DNA of 64,000 nt from Natronorubrum sediminis (lineage in GTDB: Archaea; Halobacteriota; Halobacteria; Halobacteriales; Natrialbaceae). Position numbers and translations under genes: made by a program. Positions 52,038 through 60,662 of this stretch are shown piece by piece. Under the pieces are notes generated by a model. The model had not been told where the DNA came from and ran no database searches. It saw only the letters and a list, made by a program, of their open reading frames with translations. The stretch covers positions 912,748 to 976,747 of the forward strand of contig NZ_FNWL01000002.1 in assembly GCF_900108095.1 (NCBI RefSeq), written 5' to 3'. Each line of letters begins with the position of its first letter. Within the stretch, counting starts at the first letter, position 1.

Positions 52038-52904
52038 TCAGCCACTCGAGAAAAGAGACTGTCGGAGGAGGTCTCGGTCGTAGCGCTCCGTCCGAAAGAG
52101 GCCGACACAGAACAGCCCCGCGACACCGGCTGCCAGCCAGTTTCCGTAGATGACGTTAATCGTCCCCCACAACAGGACGAAGCTCACCAGATCGTCTAAC
52201 ACGAACTCACAGCGCTCGACACGCTCGAGTAGCGAGGACCGATCAAACGCGAAATCGACGAGGAGAACGGCGACGGTTCCCGAGAGCACCCAGCCCAGAT
52301 AGTTCGAGAGCGGGACGCCGTAGAAGCCCCCTGCTGGGACGAACTCCCAGAAACCGATCGCTACGGCAGCGGGGTCGAGCACGAGGTCGATCGCCACGAC
52401 GGAAACGATCGCGACAGGAATCCGAACGAGCGGCCGTCGACTCCACTCGCCGAGAACGAGCAGCGTCAGTAAGTAGGCGTTCAACACGAGCGGAATGAAA
52501 AACAACGGCAGCGCGAGCGGGACGGTATCGACGAGCATCGGCCCGAGTTGAATCGTGTACTCGAACGTGCCGTAGGGCCAGCCCGTCCAGACGCCGACGA
52601 GTTCGATCGCGTAGGTGTACGCCGTCAACACGCCCAGACAGGCGAGCGCTCGCCACCCGATTCGGGGTAAGATGCCGACGACAAGCGGCGAGCGCATGAC
52701 TGCCGTCCCAAAGAGGATCAACAGCGGGTTGTACGCGAGCGGATCCGGCAACAGCCCCTCGGCGCTAGCGATCAGCGTCAGCGCACCGACGACGGGAAAG
52801 ATGAACGCGATGGTCACTCGGTTCTCGCGAACGATCGTCTCGAGTCGTCGCTGGACGGTTGTCCTGAAATCCGCTCCCCGGCTGTTGTGGTCCGTCGTAT
52901 CCAT
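52038..52904 (-). CDS. cruF: Bisanhydrobacterioruberin hydratase (carotenoid C-1'',2''-hydratase)
   Basis: 288 residues with about seven membrane segments. It matches the CruF family (YTYAIELVGVWTGWPYGTFEYT near residue 95 and FWEFVPAGGFYGVPLSNYLGWVLSGTV near residue 190 are the family's hydrophilic loops with conserved Glu/Trp/Tyr). In haloarchaea CruF finishes bacterioruberin by adding water to the C50 end groups. It is the last gene of the crtD-lyeJ-cruF block, separated from lyeJ by two bases. Confidence 0.9.
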   Translation of the reverse strand: MDTTDHNSRGADFRTTVQRRLETIVRENRVTIAFIFPVVGALTLIASAEGLLPDPLAYNPLLILFGTAVMRSPLVVGILPRIGWRALACLGVLTAYTYAIELVGVWTGWPYGTFEYTIQLGPMLVDTVPLALPLFFIPLVLNAYLLTLLVLGEWSRRPLVRIPVAIVSVVAIDLVLDPAAVAIGFWEFVPAGGFYGVPLSNYLGWVLSGTVAVLLVDFAFDRSSLLERVERCEFVLDDLVSFVLLWGTINVIYGNWLAAGVAGLFCVGLFRTERYDRDLLRQSLFSSG

Positions 52905-52906
52905 CC

Positions 52907-53767
52907 TTACAGGAGTCTCCAGAGACCCCCCATCGTCAAAAGCGCCCCGACAACGGTGTTAACGGCCGGGAACCACCAGTAGGCCCGATCGATGGCGACG
53001 TTCGACCGCCAGACGCCGACGAGAAAGGCAGGATAGACGGCCATGAGCGCACCGATGCGGAGGTCTAACGTAGCGAACGCGAGCGCGCTCGCGAGCCAGC
53101 AGCCGATACAGTAGGCGTAGGTTCTGCCTTCGCCGAGGAGGGTCGCGGTCGTCTCGATTCCCGTTTGGCGGTCAGGATCGATGTCGGGAATAGCCGAGAC
53201 GGTGTGCATGCCCATGGCCCACAACCACCCGCCAAGGACGGCGAGGACGGGCGGGTGAACACCCGCGACGGCGGCATACGCCGCTGCGCCGGGGGCGATG
53301 TAGAGCCCGTTCGAAACCGAATCGAGGAGCGGCGTCGTCTTGAGACGGATCGGTGGCGCGCTATAGGCCGCTCCGAGAACGACGAAGACGGCCAGCCAGA
53401 GCCACGCAACACGCGGAACGAACGGGACGAGTCCCAACGCTAACAGCCCACTGACGGCGACGGCGACGGGAACGATTCGTTGCCCTCGGTAGCGGGCTTC
53501 TTTCCGCTCTTTCTTCGGATTCACGGCGTCGATCTCGCGATCGAAAACGTCGTTGATTCCGTAGAGGAAGATGTTCGCCGGCACGAGGAAATAGGCGAAC
53601 AACGCAACCGTGACGGGCGTGACCAGTTCGTCGACCGACGGCGCTGCGTACGCGACCCCGACGAGGACGGGGCCGGCGAGATAGAGCCAGAATCGCGGAC
53701 GTGAGAGTGTCAGCAGGTACGACAGCCGCGATCTGGGGCGTCTCTCGCCTGTAGTCGTTGATTCCAT
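52907..53767 (-). CDS. lyeJ: Lycopene elongase / 1,2-hydratase (UbiA-type prenyltransferase)
   Basis: 286 residues with eight to nine hydrophobic segments. The two Asp-rich motifs of UbiA prenyltransferases are present: LYGINDVFDREIDAVNPKK near residue 70 and SAIPDIDPDRQTGI near residue 190. In haloarchaea this family member adds two C5 units to lycopene and hydrates the ends, giving C50 carotenoids. The gene lies between crtD and cruF, 21 bases after crtD, which secures the assignment over menaquinone or archaeol prenyltransferases. Confidence 0.9.
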   Translation of the reverse strand: MESTTTGERRPRSRLSYLLTLSRPRFWLYLAGPVLVGVAYAAPSVDELVTPVTVALFAYFLVPANIFLYGINDVFDREIDAVNPKKERKEARYRGQRIVPVAVAVSGLLALGLVPFVPRVAWLWLAVFVVLGAAYSAPPIRLKTTPLLDSVSNGLYIAPGAAAYAAVAGVHPPVLAVLGGWLWAMGMHTVSAIPDIDPDRQTGIETTATLLGEGRTYAYCIGCWLASALAFATLDLRIGALMAVYPAFLVGVWRSNVAIDRAYWWFPAVNTVVGALLTMGGLWRLL

Positions 53768-53788
53768 AGCGCAGCAGTCCTCGATCGG

Positions 53789-55285
53789 TTACGGCGAGTG
53801 CGATTGGGCGTGGTCCTCGAGTATCGCCTCGGCGGTCAGTCGGCCGCTGATGAGACACATCGGGACGCCGATACCGGGCGTAGTGTCGCCCCCGACGAAG
53901 TAGAGCCCGTCGACGCCCTTCGCCCGATGCGGTGGCCTGAAGAGCGAGGTCTGACGAAGGGTGTGTGCCAGCCCGAGCGCCGTTCCCTCGTAGCTGTTGT
54001 AGCGATCGGCGAAGTCCTCGATGCAAAAGCGCTCCTCGAAGACGATGCGGTTGCGAACGTCGACACCCGTCGTGTCGGCGACGTGCTCGAGCATTTTGTC
54101 TCGATACGCCTCGCGAATCTCGGGCGTGTCCTCGAGTCCGGGTGCGACGGGGACGAGGACAAACATTGCGCTGTGGCCGTCGGGGGCGACCGTCTCGTCG
54201 GTTTTGGAGGGGGTACAGAGGTAGTAAGCCGGCTCGTCGGGCCACTGCGGGTCGTCGAAAATCTGTTCGAAGTGACCGTGCCAGTCGGTGGGGAGAACTA
54301 ACGTGTGGTGGGCCAACTCCGGAACGTCGCCCTCGATGCCAAGGTACAGGAGAAACGCCGATGGTGCGTAGGTTCGTGACTCCCAGTAGTCGGCGTCGTA
54401 CCCACGACGTTCGGGGGGTAACAGTTCCTGTTCGGTGTGAGGATAGCTCGCGTTAGAGACGACGAGATCCGACTGGAGTGGCCCCTGTCGCGTTTCGACG
54501 AGAAAGCCACCCTCGCGACCCTTGATCGCCGTCGCCGGTCGATTCGTGTCGTAGGTCACGCCAAGTTCACGGCCGAGATCGACGAACGCGTCGATGACTC
54601 GACCGATCCCGCCCTCGGGGTACCAGACGCCGAGATTGAAATCGACGTGGCTCATCAGGTTGTAAAGCGCCGGCGTGTTGGTGGGCGAACCACCCAGAAA
54701 CACGAGCGTGTACTGCATGACCTGCTGCAGTTTCGGGTGATCGAAGTAGCCCTCGACGTGGTCTTGCATCGATCCGAGCAAGGAGAGACCGCGAGCCTGT
54801 CGGGCCACGTCGCGGTCGACGTACTCCCGGAGTCGGGTTCGATCCTCGTAGACGAAGTGTTCCATCCCGACCTCGTAGTTCGCCCGCGATTTCTCGAGGT
54901 AGCGCTCGAGCGCCTCACCGGCACCGGTCTCGTAGGACTCGAAGACGGCTTTCGTTCGCTCGAGGTCGGGCGTCACGTCGATCCGATCGCCGTCGGTGAA
55001 GAAGAGTCGGTAGTGTGGGTCGAGGTGCGTGAGTTCGTAGTAGTCCGAGGGAGTACGATCGAATTCGGCGAAAAAGCGCTCGAAGACATCGGGCATGAGA
55101 TACCACGAGGGGCCCATATCGAATCGGAATCCCTCGGCCTCGAGTCGACTCGCCCGCCCGCCGAGTTGCTCGTTTTTCTCGATGACGCGAACGTCGGCAC
55201 CGGCATCGGCGAGGTGGCAGGCCGTCGACAGGCCGCCGACGCCGGCCCCGATTATCACGACGGACTCGCCAGCGAGCGAATGCAT
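53789..55285 (-). CDS. crtD: Carotenoid 3,4-desaturase (phytoene-desaturase family)
   Basis: 498 residues. The FAD-binding motif VVIIGAGVGGLSTACHLADAGADVRVIEKNEQLGGRAS spans residues 9-46; the second conserved region FDMGPSWYLMPDVFERFF is near residue 55 and the C-terminal FAD motif GLYFVGGDTTPGIGVPMCLISGRL near 463. These define the CrtI/CrtD desaturase family. Order crtD-lyeJ-cruF matches the bacterioruberin genes of Haloarcula japonica, where the first gene is the 3,4-desaturase CrtD. A phytoene desaturase (CrtI) role cannot be excluded by sequence alone. Confidence 0.9.
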   Translation of the reverse strand: MHSLAGESVVIIGAGVGGLSTACHLADAGADVRVIEKNEQLGGRASRLEAEGFRFDMGPSWYLMPDVFERFFAEFDRTPSDYYELTHLDPHYRLFFTDGDRIDVTPDLERTKAVFESYETGAGEALERYLEKSRANYEVGMEHFVYEDRTRLREYVDRDVARQARGLSLLGSMQDHVEGYFDHPKLQQVMQYTLVFLGGSPTNTPALYNLMSHVDFNLGVWYPEGGIGRVIDAFVDLGRELGVTYDTNRPATAIKGREGGFLVETRQGPLQSDLVVSNASYPHTEQELLPPERRGYDADYWESRTYAPSAFLLYLGIEGDVPELAHHTLVLPTDWHGHFEQIFDDPQWPDEPAYYLCTPSKTDETVAPDGHSAMFVLVPVAPGLEDTPEIREAYRDKMLEHVADTTGVDVRNRIVFEERFCIEDFADRYNSYEGTALGLAHTLRQTSLFRPPHRAKGVDGLYFVGGDTTPGIGVPMCLISGRLTAEAILEDHAQSHSP

Positions 55286-55439
55286 CTACTCAGTGGTCGA
55301 GACAGCGAGTGATGAGCGATACGCTTGCAGGTGTCGTTCCCGTTTACGCGATGGAAGTCTGGCTCCTCGAGGCGGAGCGTTCGCTCGAGCAGACTGGAGA
55401 GTGCGCGGAGAAGTATCGTTCAGTGACCGGGTCCGAAGA

Positions 55440-55724
55440 TCAATCGATGTGGCCTTCGCGACGCAGTTGATCTGCGTCCTGGCCAGTGTAGCGCCATTCG
55501 ATCGTCGCCTTCTCATCCTGCCAGTCCCAGGGTTCGGCGACGACGATGTCGTCTTGCTCGATCCACGTCCGATATTTCATTCGTCCGGGAATGCGGCCGA
55601 GGCGTTCCTTGCCGTCCTCACACCGGAGTTGGACGTGATTTCCGCCCAGATGTTCGGTTACGACGGCGAATACTTCATCGCTGTTGGGCATGCGGAGATT
55701 CCGACGCCCGGAGTCTTCTGTCAC
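55440..55724 (-). CDS. eif1a: Translation initiation factor aIF1A (eIF-1A)
   Basis: 94 residues, the S1-like OB-fold factor. It begins with a basic, flexible head ([12 protein letters not shown]) followed by the RNA-binding barrel [63 protein letters not shown]. It helps position initiator tRNA and mRNA on the 30S subunit. The C-terminal tail ([15 protein letters not shown]) is short. Haloarchaea often have two copies; this may be one of them. Confidence 0.95.
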   Translation of the reverse strand: MTEDSGRRNLRMPNSDEVFAVVTEHLGGNHVQLRCEDGKERLGRIPGRMKYRTWIEQDDIVVAEPWDWQDEKATIEWRYTGQDADQLRREGHID

Positions 55725-55929
55725 AGGTAACCTACGAACGCGAGACGGTTAAACCATTGGAGAGGCGTGATACCACATCACGAAGGTATGTCGCCCGGTC
55801 TGGCAGTTGCAACTCCACCCCAACGCCAGAACGCAGCAGTATCTGTTTGACTACCGACACTATTCATTTCTCTGACTCGCAGTTCCTTTTCTGTAATACT
55901 CTCCTTTTCGGCGATCCAAATCAAGAATA

Positions 55930-56496
55930 CTACAGTTCTCTGTTCGAATCGGGATCGTCGAGGTCCCACAGAATTTCAGGCAAAAACGCCTCGAGATTGT
56001 CGATAACGCTGCGGTCGCTGACGTCGAGTCCCTCGCAGTGCTCGTGGGCCGACTCACGAATGTCGACGTGGAGGTCGCCATCCTCGAGCCAGACGGAAAG
56101 CGGAAAGACCGAACACCGTGTCGGTTTCCAGTCTTCCTCGAGGTGAAGGGTACAGAGGCCGTCCTCGCGGAGGAACGCACACGCACACCCGTCCTCGGCG
56201 ACGTGGTCGTCTCGGCTCTTTTCTTCTCGAGTGACGAACTTCTCGCCGCGGAAGTCGGTCGTCGTCTCGGCGAGGTTCGCTCGCTTGGCGAGGCCGATCA
56301 AGTCGTCGTCGTAGAGGAGGACCCCGTGGTGACAACACCACGTACACTCCTCGACGCACTCGAAGGTGAGGCCGGGATCGAACTCGACGACGACCTCGCG
56401 GTCGGGGTAGACTTCGACGCGTCGCGTAGCGTTCGCGCTCACGAGTTTATGGAGGGACAGCGAACTCAAGTGCCTTTCTCCCTGCGTGCTCGACAC
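55930..56496 (-). CDS. YkgJ-family cysteine-cluster protein
   Basis: 188 residues. Conserved Cys residues are CVEECTWCCHHG near residue 45-56, CACAFLREDGLC near 110 and TRCSVFPLSVWLEDG near 130, plus EHCEGLDV near 158. This is the YkgJ/Fe-S cluster-binding protein family, thought to bind zinc or an iron-sulfur cluster. No catalytic function is known. The protein likely works in the cytoplasm. The start at 56496 is chosen among upstream options because the sequence becomes family-like at HLSSLSLHKLV. Confidence 0.88.
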   Translation of the reverse strand: MSSTQGERHLSSLSLHKLVSANATRRVEVYPDREVVVEFDPGLTFECVEECTWCCHHGVLLYDDDLIGLAKRANLAETTTDFRGEKFVTREEKSRDDHVAEDGCACAFLREDGLCTLHLEEDWKPTRCSVFPLSVWLEDGDLHVDIRESAHEHCEGLDVSDRSVIDNLEAFLPEILWDLDDPDSNREL

Positions 56497-56547
56497 CCGG
56501 CGGCGAGGCTCGAGGAAGAAACCCGAAGATTCGCCGACGAGGGGTCG

Positions 56548-57270
56548 TTAGTCACTCGAGTCTGCGACCGTATTCTGCAGCGTGCCGACGCCCTCGTAGG
56601 TGATTTCGACGGTGTCGCCGGGCTCGAGTAGCCCCGGATTCGCCGGGCTACCGAAGGCGATGACGTCGCCGGGTTGGAAGGTGAACCGCCGCGAGAGGTA
56701 CGAGACGATTTCCTCGGGGCCGAACAACATCAGTTCGGTGTTCGCCTCCTGGCGTCGTTCGCCGGCGACGTCGGTCCACATGTCGATGGTCGACGGCTCG
56801 AGGGCCGTCTCGATCCAGGGCCCGAGCGGCCCGGAGCCGTCGAAGGCCTTTCGCGCCGTTCGGCCCTGCTGGTCGAGTGCGTCCACGTCGTTCATGATGG
56901 TGTAGCCGCGCACGACGTCCGAAACCTCGTCTCTCGAGACGTCGTGGCAGGGTTCGTCGATGACGGCCGCGAGTTCGCCAGCGTACGTCAGTTCGTTCGT
57001 GAACTCGGGATAGGGAATCGGGTCTCGGTGGCCGAGCACCGACGCAGGGGGTTTGATGAAGAAGTCGGGTTCGTCGGGTCGTTCGTACTCCATCTGGTCG
57101 AGCGTCGCCGCGTAGTTTCGGCCGACGCAGTACAGCGCCGAGGGCTCACAGGGAGCCAACAGTTCCCCCTCAGAGCCGACTTCGTACACGCCGTCGTCGC
57201 CGTGGACGACGCCGTCTTCGTACCGTCCGGTGATCGTCCCATCCTCAGTCGCGATTCGTGCGAGTTTCAT
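56548..57270 (-). CDS. Fumarylacetoacetate-hydrolase family protein
   Basis: 240 residues. The family core is clear: LYCVGRNYAATLDQMEYERPDEPDFFIKPPASVLGHRDPIPYP near residue 45-85, then AGELAAVIDEPCHDVSRDEV, GYTIMNDVDALDQQGRTARKAFDGSGPLGPW and FGSPANPGLLEPGDTVEITYEGVGTLQN at the C-terminus. The metal-binding Glu/Asp set of FAH enzymes is visible around residues 100-130. Such enzymes cleave acylpyruvates or isomerise related diketoacids. The exact substrate is unknown. Confidence 0.9.
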   Translation of the reverse strand: MKLARIATEDGTITGRYEDGVVHGDDGVYEVGSEGELLAPCEPSALYCVGRNYAATLDQMEYERPDEPDFFIKPPASVLGHRDPIPYPEFTNELTYAGELAAVIDEPCHDVSRDEVSDVVRGYTIMNDVDALDQQGRTARKAFDGSGPLGPWIETALEPSTIDMWTDVAGERRQEANTELMLFGPEEIVSYLSRRFTFQPGDVIAFGSPANPGLLEPGDTVEITYEGVGTLQNTVADSSD

Positions 57271-57396
57271 TGTCGGGCATCTCGCAGCCGGCCGATTAGT
57301 GATATCGGTTTTCGGGCACCGGGCCTTCGTCTACTCGAGTCTAACCGGCAACTGAAAGGCCGTCGTATTCCACTCTCGAGAAGGTACCGTCAACTG

Positions 57397-57645
57397 ATGT
57401 GTGCTAATTTGACGGTCGACGACGAGGGGAAACGAGTCCTCGATACGAACCGACAGGAAATCGGCGTCGTTCGAGACGTCGAGGCAGAAATTGCGTACGT
57501 CGAACCCGGTCCGGAGATGTCCGATGCGATCAAATCTCGCCTCGAGCGCGACCGCGAGATCACAGACGGGATGGAACAGTACCACCTCGACGAAGCGCAC
57601 GTCGACGAGATTACGGACGACGAAATCAGACTCCAGCGACTCTAA
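57397..57645 (+). CDS. Small PRC-barrel-like protein
   Basis: 82 residues. It begins CANLTVDDEGKRVLDTNRQEIGVVRDVEAEIAYVEPGP, which has the strand pattern of a PRC-barrel, and ends with AHVDEITDDEIRLQRL, another PRC-type strand. The middle (about 40-60) is charged and helical. ATG at 57397 starts a normal-size small protein. Divergent from the FAH gene. PRC-barrel proteins bind RNA or partner proteins; the role here is unknown. Confidence 0.75.
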   Translation: MCANLTVDDEGKRVLDTNRQEIGVVRDVEAEIAYVEPGPEMSDAIKSRLERDREITDGMEQYHLDEAHVDEITDDEIRLQRL

Positions 57646-57845
57646 CCGTCGAAACGTCCCGGATTTCGAACTACCGCTTCACCACCCAACCAATCCCCCG
57701 TTTTCCGGCCCCCTCATCCGACCCCCGTCGGATTCAGCCGTTTCGTGTCTCACGCCTACGTTCTGACTCCACGTCCACTCAGCCAGGCCCGCCCTTCCCT
57801 CGAGTGCCTACTGGCTGTGCGAACCGTTTTGATCGAATCCCCAGT

Positions 57846-58052
57846 TCACTCCTCGAGCACGAGGAACGTTCGAGCGCCGCGGTGCTCGAGCGAGACGGCG
57901 TCGGTGTCGACGTTCGATGCGACGTACTCCTCGATACCTGCAGCGTGCAGGTCGGTGACGTCGATTCGGCGTCGTTCCGTCGGTTCACGGCCCGGGTCGG
58001 CGTCGTAACGATCGTGTTGGTCGTGTCGGTCGGTCGCTGCGATCAGTGCCAT
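57846..58052 (-). CDS. Small hypothetical acidic protein
   Basis: 68 residues. The first half is Asp/Arg-rich and polar (MALIAATDRHDQHDRYDADP) and the second half forms a possible helix-strand unit (IDVTDLHAAGIEEYVASNVDTDAVSLEHRGARTFLVLEE). No family is recognised. A TTAAGG element about 28 bases before the ATG would suit a leaderless promoter, and the frame has typical haloarchaeal codon use. It could still be spurious. Confidence 0.5.
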   Translation of the reverse strand: MALIAATDRHDQHDRYDADPGREPTERRRIDVTDLHAAGIEEYVASNVDTDAVSLEHRGARTFLVLEE

Positions 58053-58266
58053 ACAGGGAGATTCGACGGTAGGTACCTTAATGCGATCCAGCCGGAGTGA
58101 AAGTGAAAGTGTACGACAGAAGAGGTGTCTCGAACTAATTCATCACATCGGAGCGACTCGCTCGGGGCTGATTTGTGGACTTCGAGAGATAGCGTCCAGA
58201 CTGGTACCAGAAGTGGTGACAGTCTCGAGAATGGATACCGGCCCGGCGCGGTTTTCGACAGTGATG

Positions 58267-58689
58267 CTACCCGACTAGTTTGAGGTCGACCGTTTGCGTC
58301 CCCTCGTCGGTCTCGAGTGTCACCGTCTCACGAATTGACTCGCGAGCGCGTTCTTGCCACGCCTCGACGGCCGCCGCGTGTTCTTTTCGGACGGCATCCG
58401 TCTCGTCGGCGTCGGCCCCCTCGAGCGTCGACTCGAGGTCGGGATAGTCGGCGACGACGCGCTCCTCGAGAACCGATTCGGGCGAGAGGTGTATCGCACC
58501 CGTTACCTCGGTGTCCTCGGTTCGGAACACGTGGATTCGGGCGCGCATCCGCCCGTGAAACGGGGGCGTGACGCGAAGCACTGCAGCGCCGGGATTCTCT
58601 TGCGTGTACGCGAACGCGTCGACGACGTCCGCCGGCGCGAGTGCGATCGAACGGATCGCCGACAGGTCGACGGTATCGTCCTCGCTCAT
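58267..58689 (-). CDS. Conserved haloarchaeal protein of unknown function
   Basis: 140 residues, acidic, soluble. The body IRSIALAPADVVDAFAYTQENPGAAVLRVTPPFHGRMRARIHVFRTED looks like an alpha/beta fold; a helical segment (AVRKEHAAAVEAWQERARESI) follows and a short C-terminal strand ends in TVDLKLVG. I do not recognise the family, though similar ORFs are found beside cobalamin genes in other haloarchaea as far as I recall. It starts about 50 bases from the cbiZ stop on the same strand, so it may be the tail of the cobalamin operon. Confidence 0.65.
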   Translation of the reverse strand: MSEDDTVDLSAIRSIALAPADVVDAFAYTQENPGAAVLRVTPPFHGRMRARIHVFRTEDTEVTGAIHLSPESVLEERVVADYPDLESTLEGADADETDAVRKEHAAAVEAWQERARESIRETVTLETDEGTQTVDLKLVG

Positions 58690-58737
58690 CGGAGAGTCAT
58701 TTGTGCCGAAGCGGGTTAACGTTTCGAGGCGCTCGAC

Positions 58738-59517
58738 TCAGGACCCCTCAGTCGGATCGAAGACGGTCGCTCGCATGTCGGTCGAGACGCCGTAGGGAGC
58801 CTCCGCGACCGATTCGGGAAGGGTGTGGTCACCGTCGTCGTAGTGTGCCTCGAGCGCGGCGCGTACGGCGTCTCTGACGCAGGCGCGCGTCGCCGCGCCG
58901 ACGTCAGTACCGCTTCCGGAGAACGCGACGCGTTCGCCCGTCGGATCGTGCCCGACGACGATGGCGTCCGTCGTCGTCCCCGGAAAGCCGGTTTCCGCGA
59001 GCAGCGTCGTCGCCTTCGCTTCCGCGCCAACGGCGATCAGGTTCGCCAGCGCGCCGGGTTCGAGTGCCCGGGTCGTCCCGATAATGACGTTGACCGTGCC
59101 GCGACCGGGTGGAACACTCGAGGTGACATCGTCTGGGCCGTGATCGACAGTCGACGCGTCGTCGTCGGCCATCGGCAACGCGGCGGGATTCGAGATGCCA
59201 GCCGTCGCGTAGGCCGTGACGGAGCCACATCGTGCGCCGCGGGCGTCGTTTTGATCGACGCCGGTGAGTAAAACCGGGGCCTCGGGCGGAGTGTCGAACC
59301 CGGCGCGCTCGAGGCGCTCGCCCACGTAGGCCTCGAGATCCGTACGATTCCATCCCTCCGGGACCGACACGTTGTACGCAGCCGACGCGACCCGACGGCC
59401 GCCGTTCCAGCCAGTCGAGAGCCATTCGGTGTCGGGTCGGTGAACCCGAAGCACGCCGTCGCTGCGAGTCGCGTCGTACGCATTAGCCTCACCTGTCTCA
59501 CCCGTCTCACCCGTCAT
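58738..59517 (-). CDS. cbiZ: Adenosylcobinamide amidohydrolase
   Basis: 259 residues. The CbiZ domain is recognisable by LSTGWNGGRRVASAAYNVSVPEGW near residue 34, VLLTGVDQNDARGARCGSVTAYATAGISNP near residue 85, TVNVIIGTTRALEPGALANLIAVGAEAKATTLL near residue 140 and AFSGSGTDVGAATRACVRDAVRAALEAHY near 207. It trims incomplete corrinoids to cobyric acid so they can be rebuilt with the correct side chain. The N-terminus begins with three 9-base repeats (MTGETGETGE). The ATG at 59517 overlaps the cobD stop by four bases. Confidence 0.93.
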   Translation of the reverse strand: MTGETGETGEANAYDATRSDGVLRVHRPDTEWLSTGWNGGRRVASAAYNVSVPEGWNRTDLEAYVGERLERAGFDTPPEAPVLLTGVDQNDARGARCGSVTAYATAGISNPAALPMADDDASTVDHGPDDVTSSVPPGRGTVNVIIGTTRALEPGALANLIAVGAEAKATTLLAETGFPGTTTDAIVVGHDPTGERVAFSGSGTDVGAATRACVRDAVRAALEAHYDDGDHTLPESVAEAPYGVSTDMRATVFDPTEGS

Positions 59518-60662
59518 TCGTGGGCCTCTCCATCGGCCGAAGAGCCGTCGCCGCCGATTTCGCCGCGTGTGTCGGTCGATTCCGTTCCCCTTCCTCGAGT
59601 GCAGCCGAGTGCCTCGAGCAATCGATCGTTCGACTCGCGGTCCTTGATCGCGACGCGAATGTGCGAATCGAGCCCGCGAAACGTCGTCGCGTCGCGGATC
59701 GCCACGCCCGCTGCTCGAGCGGATTCGACGAGTGTCTCGACGGCGTCATCCGCGTCCGACGCGGCTCCCATCTCAGCGCCACCGACGCGGTCGTCGACAG
59801 CGCAGAGCAAGTAGGGCGCATCCGAGGGAGAGACGGCGAATCGCCGCTCGAGGTGCTCACGAATGCGCTCGCGCTCGCGCTCGATGCGTTCGCGCGTGTC
59901 GCGAACGAACTCGTCCTGGCGCAGGCAAAACGTTCCGACGCGTGCGGCTGGCGTTCCGAGCGACCAGGCGCGACGGGCCGTCTCGAGGTCGTCTCGGTTC
60001 TGCCCTGAAGCGACCGCGAACCCGGCGCGCAGCCCCGGCAGCCCGAACAATTTGGTCAGCGAGCGGGCGACGATCACGTGCTCGGCCTCGAGTGTCGCCG
60101 CCGAGGGCAGGTCGGTGAAACCGAGAAACGCCTCGTCGACGAGCAGCGTCGTCTCGCTCTCGCCACAGCGGGCTGCAAACGCTGCCAGCGCGTCCGGGTC
60201 GGCCGCTTCGCCGGTCGGGTTGTTCGGCGTACACACGACCGCGAGCGAGTGCTTCCTGAGTCGCTCTTCGGGAACCGCCAGCAGTTCGTCGTGGGCGACG
60301 AACTCGGGCGTCGCCCCCTGGAGGTGCACCTCGCGAGCGTACTCGCCGAAGCTCGGAGCGGGGAGCACGGCCGTCTCTCCGGGCTCGAGCGCGCACTCCA
60401 TCGCGAGGCGAATTGCAGCCAGTCCGCCGGACGTCGGAATCACTCGGTCGGGCTCGCAGCCGACGAACTCGGCCGCAGCGGCCCGGAACGCCGAGTACTC
60501 GTCGTCGGGATACCGTCGGGACTCCTCGAGTGCGTCCTCGTACACGCTCGAGACGCCGGCGGGCGTGTTCGGGTTGGTGTTCGCCGAGAAGTCGCGGATC
60601 CGCTGGTCGGGTTCGCCGCCGTGTGGGACGCGCTCGCCCGTGTGAATGGACTCAGGGTCCAC
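59514..60662 (-). CDS. cobD: Threonine-phosphate decarboxylase (PLP aminotransferase fold)
   Basis: 382 residues. The PLP-binding Lys lies in VIVARSLTKLFGLPGLRAGF near residue 205, the substrate and cofactor motifs are FSANTNPNTPAGV, VVCTPNNPTGEA near residue 145 and LLVDEAFLGFTDL near residue 175. The family includes histidinol-phosphate aminotransferases, but context favours L-threonine-O-3-phosphate decarboxylase, which makes the aminopropanol linker of cobalamin. The ATG at 60662 overlaps the cobT stop by 11 bases. Confidence 0.85.
   Translation of the reverse strand: MDPESIHTGERVPHGGEPDQRIRDFSANTNPNTPAGVSSVYEDALEESRRYPDDEYSAFRAAAAEFVGCEPDRVIPTSGGLAAIRLAMECALEPGETAVLPAPSFGEYAREVHLQGATPEFVAHDELLAVPEERLRKHSLAVVCTPNNPTGEAADPDALAAFAARCGESETTLLVDEAFLGFTDLPSAATLEAEHVIVARSLTKLFGLPGLRAGFAVASGQNRDDLETARRAWSLGTPAARVGTFCLRQDEFVRDTRERIERERERIREHLERRFAVSPSDAPYLLCAVDDRVGGAEMGAASDADDAVETLVESARAAGVAIRDATTFRGLDSHIRVAIKDRESNDRLLEALGCTRGRGTESTDTRGEIGGDGSSADGEAHE

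Noticed and set aside
42600-55300. A firm regulatory link from the Bat-like gene to the carotenoid genes
   Set aside because: Distance alone is weak evidence and no shared promoter motif was identified by eye; kept only as a low-interest idea.
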